Origin: Limosilactobacillus sp. WILCCON 0051 | GTDB lineage: Bacteria > Bacillota > Bacilli > Lactobacillales > Lactobacillaceae | DNA: 64,000 nucleotides | Direction: 5' to 3' | Assembly (NCBI RefSeq): GCF_039955095.1 | Contig: NZ_CP154878.1 | Location: 1-64,000 of the forward strand | Shown: one piece after another, positions 59,536 through 64,000 of the stretch | Layout: each line of letters opens with the position of its first letter | Numbering within the stretch: position 1 is the first letter of the stretch | Notes under the pieces: generated by a model | Databases searched by the model: none | What the model was told of the DNA's origin: nothing | What the model saw: the letters and a program-made list of their open reading frames with translations, nothing else | Made by a program: the position numbers and the translations under genes

Positions 59536-60017
59536 TGTTTTTCTCCGTTCTATTGCGTTTCAGTGGTCTTATTTTAGCACATTGGCAGAATGGCCAAAAA
59601 TTATTTGTGATTTTTATTAAAAATGCATTGACGAAAAATTAACGTTGCATTAGTATATTGTTAAAAGTTAATCATATCGAATGCAATGAAGAAAGAAGAG
59701 TAGTCTTTGGCCACCGTCAGCGAGTCCTGCTAGGTGTGAGGGGATCGGTTAAAGTCTTAGACGAAAATCACTTTCTAGTTTTCATCCTTAAACCAAGTAA
59801 GGATGGATGGTCGCACCCATTACCGTGCACGCGTATCGCTCCAGCTTGAATGGGGCCGTACGTAAAAGACCGTGTCAGCGATGGCATGGTGAATCAGGGT
59901 GGTACCACGCGATTGCGTCCCTTGGCCGAGTTCTCGGTCAAGGGACTTTTTATTTTCGGCGCAGCCAGTATTCGACATGAGTGATTTCTAATTTTAATTC
60001 ATTTCGGGGGCAAAAAA
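59536..60017 (+). promoter_or_regulatory. Promoter and T-box leader upstream of brnQ
   Basis: These 482 bp hold no gene. A promoter with -35 TTGACG (59628-59633), 17-bp spacer and -10 TAGTAT (59651-59656) starts a long T-box leader that ends in a terminator at 59952; the brnQ RBS follows. The remaining 92 bp before the promoter is the upstream region of the minus-strand methyltransferase. Confidence 0.85.
59662..59952 (+). promoter_or_regulatory. T-box riboswitch, tRNA-Ile type
   Basis: Stem I starts near 59680 with the AGTA loop-E element at 59699-59702. The facing strand reads GAAAATCACTTTC, placing specifier codon ATC (Ile) at 59767-59769. The T-box core GGGTGGTACCACGCG is at 59897-59911, and the competing terminator GTCCCTTG..CCGAG / CTCGG..CAAGGGAC with T5 is at 59917-59952. 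Uncharged tRNA-Ile should stabilise the antiterminator and switch on brnQ. The specifier is read by position, not by a structure computation. Confidence 0.9.
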
Positions 60018-61394
60018 ATGGAACAACTCACATCGAAAAAACTAACGACCAAGCAGTATCTGGTCGTGGCATCATTGCTGTTTGGTCTCTTCTTTGGGGC
60101 CGGCAACCTGATCTTTCCCTTGCATCTGGGGCAGCTGGCCGGCAGTCACTGGGTCGGCGCGGCAGTCGGCTTTTTGGTAACCGGGGTCGCCTTGCCGCTG
60201 CTGTCGGTCCTGGCCGTTGCGGTAACGCGTGCTGAAGGGGTTTTTGACATCGGTCGGCCATTAGGAGTTGGCTTTGCTTTGGTCTTTATGGTCTTGATTC
60301 ACTTTACGATCGGACCGCTGTTTGGGACGCCACGGACGGCTACGGTTTCCTACACGGTTGGGGTCGCACCGTTTGTTCCCAAGGCTGATCAGACGCTGGC
60401 CCTGTTCTTATTCTCATTGGTCTTTTTTGCTTTGGCCTTTGCATTTGCCTATCGTGAAAACGACATCTTGACCAACGTCGGTAAGGTTTTGAATCCAGTC
60501 TTTTTAGTCCTGTTGTTTGTCGTTTTTGCCGTTGCGTTCGTTAATCCGTTTGCCAATCCATTCCAGACGCAGGCAACGACGGCTTACGTGCATGGCTCGT
60601 TCGTCAATGGCTTCCTGCAGGGCTACAATACGATGGATGCCTTGGCTGGTCTGGCTTTTGGGGTTACGGTCGTGACAGCGGTTCGTCAGCTGGGCCAGAA
60701 GCGGGATAGCGACGTTGCCAAAGTGGTTGCCAAATCAGGCGTCCTGGCAATGAGTGCCGTTGCTTTGATCTATGTGTTGCTGATCGTGGTTGGCGCGATG
60801 ACTCTAGGCCGGTTCAAGGTTTCAGCTGATGGCGGGGTGGCCTTTACGCAGCTGGTTAATGCCTATGCTGGCCGACTGGGACAAGCCGTCTTAGCCGTTT
60901 TGATCACGGTCACCTGCTTAACGACGGCGGTTGGTCTGGTGGCAGCCTTCGCGCAGGACTTTCACAAGCATTTTCCACAGTTGAGCTATCATGCCTGGCT
61001 GTTCTTGACGACTTTGGCCTCATTTTTGGTTGCCAATTTTGGCTTGGAGCAGATCATTGCCTGGTCAACGCCAATGCTGATGTTTCTGTATCCACTGGCC
61101 ATGGTCCTGATCCTGCTGTCGGTTGCCTCGCCATTGTTTAAGCGGGATGGCGTTGTCTATTTCTTTGTCGTCTTGTTTACCGTCGTGCCGGCATTGGGGG
61201 ATATGGTAGTTTCCTTCCCAAGCGTGGTCAGTGCCAGCGCGTTTGGCAAGCTGGTGGCTGGCTGGCGGGCTTCCCTGCCACTGGCTGCCTATGGTCTGTC
61301 ATGGTTGGTCCCAGCACTGATTGGATTGGCGCTGGGCTTGATGGTGCACTGGTATCGGGAGCACAGTCTGGCAGCAGCCGGTGAAGAAAACTGA
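60018..61394 (+). CDS. brnQ: Branched-chain amino acid permease BrnQ (LIVCS family)
   Basis: Cation-coupled uptake of leucine, isoleucine and valine. 458 residues with about 12 membrane segments. Family start LTTKQYLVVASLLFGLFFGAGNLIFPLHLGQLAG, then FGTPRTATVSYTVG, and GYNTMDALAGLAFGVTVV. The Ile T-box upstream fits this transporter well. RBS GGGGG before ATG. Confidence 0.94.
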   Translation: MEQLTSKKLTTKQYLVVASLLFGLFFGAGNLIFPLHLGQLAGSHWVGAAVGFLVTGVALPLLSVLAVAVTRAEGVFDIGRPLGVGFALVFMVLIHFTIGPLFGTPRTATVSYTVGVAPFVPKADQTLALFLFSLVFFALAFAFAYRENDILTNVGKVLNPVFLVLLFVVFAVAFVNPFANPFQTQATTAYVHGSFVNGFLQGYNTMDALAGLAFGVTVVTAVRQLGQKRDSDVAKVVAKSGVLAMSAVALIYVLLIVVGAMTLGRFKVSADGGVAFTQLVNAYAGRLGQAVLAVLITVTCLTTAVGLVAAFAQDFHKHFPQLSYHAWLFLTTLASFLVANFGLEQIIAWSTPMLMFLYPLAMVLILLSVASPLFKRDGVVYFFVVLFTVVPALGDMVVSFPSVVSASAFGKLVAGWRASLPLAAYGLSWLVPALIGLALGLMVHWYREHSLAAAGEEN

Positions 61395-61471
61395 TTAAAA
61401 GGTCAACATGTTTCTTAATTAGGTTTACCAGACAGTGGATAAAAAGTAATTAAATCATTATTGAACAAACT

Positions 61472-61506
61472 AAGCTGTTATCTAAACGTTGAGATAACAG
61501 CTTTTA
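61472..61506 (+). terminator. Terminator of brnQ
   Basis: 12-bp stem AAGCTGTTATCT / AGATAACAGCTT with an 8-nt loop and T4. Confidence 0.82.
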
Positions 61507-61547
61507 ATTTGGCTATAATTTTATTCATTTCACATTTTGAAATTATT

Positions 61548-61576
61548 TTCACAAAATTTGTGCGAAGCTATACAAT
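61548..61576 (+). promoter_or_regulatory. Promoter of the flavin-reductase gene pair
   Basis: -35 TTCACA (61548-61553), 17-bp spacer, -10 TACAAT (61571-61576), about 77 bp before the first start codon. Confidence 0.55.
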
Positions 61577-61652
61577 TTCCCCAAAATTTATATTAAAATA
61601 AGCTAGTGCAATAATGCCAAGTATGGAGAGTATTATCATTAATAAGGAGTGA

Positions 61653-62249
61653 ATGAATTTGAAGATTGTTGGGATTCCTGGTTCCAATGCCAACCATTCG
61701 TACAATCGCATGCTGCTTGAATACATCAGCAAAGCCTATGAACATGATATGACGGTCGTTGACGTGCGCAAGATTCCACTGTTCAACGAAAGCGCCAAAG
61801 AAACGCCGGCTGCCATCCAGGCCATGTCAGACGCGATCGATGCTGCCGATGCCGTAGTGATTGCCTGCCCTGAAACTGATCACTCGGTACCTTCCTCTTT
61901 AAAGAGCATCATTGAATGGCTTTCCTATCAGCTGCATCCATTTACCAACAAGCCAGTGCTGCTGGTTGGGGCTTCTACTGACGCGCAGGGTTCTTCACGG
62001 GCTCAGGTTGATCTGCGTGACGTTATGATCTCGCCGGGGGTCAACGCGCGCGTCTTTCAAAAAGAAGACTTCTTTATGAGTTTTGCCCAGAATCTGTTTG
62101 ATGAAAACGGCGATATTACCGATCCTGGTACGATCAAGTTCTTGGACAAGTGTCTGCGCGACTTTGAATGCTTTGCGATCGCCAATGATCAAGAAGTTAA
62201 GCTGGAAGAAGAAGCATTGGCCAAAGCGGAAAAGGAGGCTGCCAAGTAA
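61653..62249 (+). CDS. NADPH-dependent FMN reductase-fold protein
   Basis: 198 residues. Flavodoxin-like fold with the FMN-phosphate loop GIPGSNANHSYNRMLLEYI at the N-terminus, then CPETDHSVPSSLKSIIEWLSY (the usual PEYN region reads PETDH), followed by GASTDAQGSSRAQVDLRDVM. The last 30 residues are a Glu/Ala/Lys helix. It should bind flavin and use NAD(P)H; the electron acceptor is unknown. ATG with AAGGAGTG upstream. The TAA stop overlaps the next ATG. Confidence 0.85.
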   Translation: MNLKIVGIPGSNANHSYNRMLLEYISKAYEHDMTVVDVRKIPLFNESAKETPAAIQAMSDAIDAADAVVIACPETDHSVPSSLKSIIEWLSYQLHPFTNKPVLLVGASTDAQGSSRAQVDLRDVMISPGVNARVFQKEDFFMSFAQNLFDENGDITDPGTIKFLDKCLRDFECFAIANDQEVKLEEEALAKAEKEAAK

Positions 62250-63505
62250 TGAAATTCGTTGCAATCGTCGGTACGAACGCCGACTTTTCCTACAACCGTA
62301 TTCTTTTGCAGTTTATGAAGAAACACTTCTGGCGCATGGCGGAGATTGAGATTGCCGAAATCAAGGATCTGCCAGCTTTTAGCAAGGACGTGCCTTTTGA
62401 GGAAACGACGCCGGTCTGGAAACTTAAGCAGCAGATCAACGCTGCCGATGGGGTGATCTTCTCGACGCCGGAATATGATCATGCCGTTCCAGCTGCGATG
62501 AAGAGTGCCGTTGAATGGCTTTCATATCAATCCAAGGTCCTGCATGGCAAGCCAGCGATGATCGTGGGGGTATCCTATGGTCGCCAGGCTTCCGCACGTG
62601 CCCAGCAGCAGATGCGCAAGATGCTTTTGAGTCCGGACTGCAATGCCAACCTGCTGTCTGGCAACGAGGTGCTGATCGGCAATGCTGCCAAGGTCTTTAG
62701 CAAGGATGGCCGTCTGATTGACCAGGCCTACGTTGATAATCTGGAAAAATGCTTTACCAATTTTGTTGAATATGCGGAACTTTTCAAAAATGCTTCTCGA
62801 GGTGAACAACTCATGTCTGTTAAACGTCCTATGATTGAAGATGCCTATGTCAGCTTCCCGACCGGCCGCCTGTCGCTGCGAGAAGTCCAAGCCATCTTCA
62901 ACACGATTCCATTTGAAATTGACCTGATCGATGCTGACGACCGCTTTGCCTACTACTCAGACAAGCCTAACCGTGAACACGTTCGTAACGTCAACCAGCT
63001 TGGCGAAACCTACAGTGAATGCCACCCACCAAAGGCTGTTCCTGCTGTTAAGGCTATTATCGACAGCTTTAAGAACGGCACCAAAGACGTGGTTGCCCGC
63101 CCATTGATGATGAACGGTCACCGTGTCTTGATTCGCTACTATGCGCTGCGGGATGTTGATGGTCACTACCTGGGGACGATTGAATTTACGGGTTCAGTTG
63201 ATGACATCTTGAACCTGGCTGAAAATGGTGCCTGGAATGCGGATGCAACCTCCAGCGCCTCACATGGTCACGCTGCCCCAGCACCAGTTGAAGAACCTGC
63301 CCCAGCCATGGATGCGACGACGGGTGCTTCTGAAGATACCGATGAGGAACCGGCTGCTCCCAGCGAACCAGCTGCTCCGGTAATGTCGGCAGCTGCCCAA
63401 CGCGCAGAGCAGGCCGAGACGGATGCCAGCACGGGCGCATCTGAAGCGGCTGATGATCCGGAAGAAACGGATGCTGATGCCATGACGGGTGCTTCTGAAA
63501 ACTAA
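62249..63505 (+). CDS. FMN reductase-PAS fusion protein with repetitive acidic tail
   Basis: 418 residues in three parts. Residues 1-185: a second flavin-reductase domain (VGTNADFSYNRILLQFM, TPEYDHAVPAAMKSAVEWLSY) paralogous to the preceding gene. Residues about 200-320: a PAS domain of the DUF438/PAS_10 type (IPFEIDLIDADDRFAYYSD, CHPPKAVPAVKAIIDSF, HRVLIRYYALRDVDGHYLGTIEF). Residues about 330-418: a low-complexity Ala/Glu/Pro tail with TTGASED, STGASEA and MTGASEN repeats. ATG at 62249 shares the preceding stop. A strong internal RBS (62799-62805) precedes Met189. Probably a cytosolic redox sensor or reductase; that is inference. Confidence 0.82.
   Translation: MKFVAIVGTNADFSYNRILLQFMKKHFWRMAEIEIAEIKDLPAFSKDVPFEETTPVWKLKQQINAADGVIFSTPEYDHAVPAAMKSAVEWLSYQSKVLHGKPAMIVGVSYGRQASARAQQQMRKMLLSPDCNANLLSGNEVLIGNAAKVFSKDGRLIDQAYVDNLEKCFTNFVEYAELFKNASRGEQLMSVKRPMIEDAYVSFPTGRLSLREVQAIFNTIPFEIDLIDADDRFAYYSDKPNREHVRNVNQLGETYSECHPPKAVPAVKAIIDSFKNGTKDVVARPLMMNGHRVLIRYYALRDVDGHYLGTIEFTGSVDDILNLAENGAWNADATSSASHGHAAPAPVEEPAPAMDATTGASEDTDEEPAAPSEPAAPVMSAAAQRAEQAETDASTGASEAADDPEETDADAMTGASEN
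62799..62815 (+). promoter_or_regulatory. Internal ribosome binding site and start in the FMN reductase-PAS gene
   Basis: GAGGTGA (62799-62805), a 7-base spacer and ATG at 62813 in frame with the host gene at codon 189, exactly at the junction of the reductase and PAS domains. It could yield a separate PAS-tail protein of 230 residues. Confidence 0.5.
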
Positions 63506-63521
63506 AATCCTGATCAGATGC

Positions 63522-63556
63522 AAAAAGAGCTCGCAGATAGCTGCGAACTCTTTTTA
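63522..63556. terminator. Bidirectional terminator reductase-PAS / dltD
   Basis: Stem AAAAAGAGcTCGCAG / CTGCGAaCTCTTTTT with a 4-nt loop, between convergent genes. Confidence 0.88.
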
Positions 63557-63561
63557 TTTTG

Positions 63562-64000
63562 CTATTTATTGAGATGATCCTTGGTGAACTGATTTAAGTT
63601 GGCCGTTGTAGGATCAAGATTTTGCCATTTCTGTGACAAAAAGGCTTTATTCATATGGTAGTGAGGCTGCGGCTGTTTTTGCTCCAAGAACGGCGCAATG
63701 CGGTGATCAAAGTTGACCCAGCCGGCCCAGCCGATATGAATGGTATCTTCCATAAAACCAGGCTTGCCGCCATCATGTGAATAGTCAACGATATTATTGA
63801 AGCCTTGCGAGCGCAGTTGATACTTGATCTTGTTGGCTGCCTGATAATACATCGGCATGGAAAGACCAGTCATCTTTTCCCACTTGGCATTAACCGGCGT
63901 GATCATGAAGACGACGTTGGTATTGGTTTGTTTAAACTGATTCAAGACGACTTCCAGATCGGCATACTCTGGCGATTTAAGGTAGCTGTAGTGTTTTTGG
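63562..64000 (-). CDS. dltD: D-alanyl-lipoteichoic acid biosynthesis protein DltD, C-terminal part
   Basis: The reading frame is open through the end of the window and gives about 145 C-terminal residues; the start lies beyond it. The segment KHYSYLKSPEYADLEVVLNQ, then NVVFMITPVNAKWEKMTGL and MEDTIHIGWAGWV match DltD, including the Asp and His (DTIH) of the Ser-Asp-His thioesterase-like triad. DltD helps transfer D-alanine to lipoteichoic acid at the cell surface. A dltABC operon should lie just beyond the window. Confidence 0.9.
   Translation of the reverse strand, partial: QKHYSYLKSPEYADLEVVLNQFKQTNTNVVFMITPVNAKWEKMTGLSMPMYYQAANKIKYQLRSQGFNNIVDYSHDGGKPGFMEDTIHIGWAGWVNFDHRIAPFLEQKQPQPHYHMNKAFLSQKWQNLDPTTANLNQFTKDHLNK

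Overview
The window reads as the start of a Limosilactobacillus-type (heterofermentative Lactobacillaceae) chromosome. It opens on the first base of dnaA, runs through dnaN-yaaA-recF-gyrB-gyrA-rpsF-ssb-rpsR-gdpP-rplI-dnaB and then the wal locus. The genus call is an inference from gene order, moderate GC, the ArcB/ArcC and ArgG/ArgH genes, the RexAB recombinase type and the ClpL-type chaperone. No rRNA or species marker is present, so the species stays open.

Layout. 1-14.4 kb: replication initiation and housekeeping, with oriC between dnaA and dnaN (five DnaA boxes, DnaA-trios, AT-rich unwinding element). 14.4-16.4 kb: an MFS exporter, a zinc-ribbon protein and two identical tRNA-Lys(CTT) genes, each with its own promoter and terminator. 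16.6-24.8 kb: walR-K-H-I-J, htrA, rlmH and an Rrf2 regulator, with a second DnaA-box cluster between htrA and rlmH. 24.9-31.2 kb (minus strand): a very long LTA-synthase-like protein and argG-argH. 31.6-35.9 kb: a small HTH protein, clpL, a 44-residue membrane protein and cls. 36.3-43.9 kb: rexB-rexA. 43.9-47.0 kb: an orphan YcbB-type response regulator divergent from arcB-arcC, which has two exact cre matches upstream. 48-53.7 kb: guaC, purA and a short pyr operon (pyrR-D-F-E) with two PyrR-type attenuators. 53.8-57.4 kb: a small membrane protein and two translationally coupled TagE/TarM/GtfA-GtfB-like glycosyltransferases. 58.1-64 kb: an RlmD-type rRNA methyltransferase, brnQ under an Ile T-box, two flavin-reductase-fold genes (the second fused to a PAS domain) and the 3' end of dltD.

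The main unexplained structure is a 300-bp non-coding element present three times (about 28.03-28.33, 47.51-47.81 and, inverted, 57.68-57.98 kb). Each copy carries four hairpins built on TACCTACT/AGTAGGTA arms and a fifth TTATGCA/TGCATAA hairpin in fixed order. Linkers are conserved, and a long-range pairing encloses hairpin 3. All copies lie in otherwise empty 0.7-1 kb intergenic stretches at gene 3' ends. I do not recognise it as a named family.

Other points of interest are the secondary DnaA-box cluster, loss of the iron-sulfur cysteines in both RexB and the RlmD-type enzyme, a pyr operon lacking pyrB/pyrC/carAB but keeping both attenuators, a glycosyltransferase pair in which the second member has lost the first catalytic-motif glutamate, and a well-placed internal ribosome binding site that could make the PAS domain as a separate protein. 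Everything here comes from reading the sequence and family knowledge; no database search was run.
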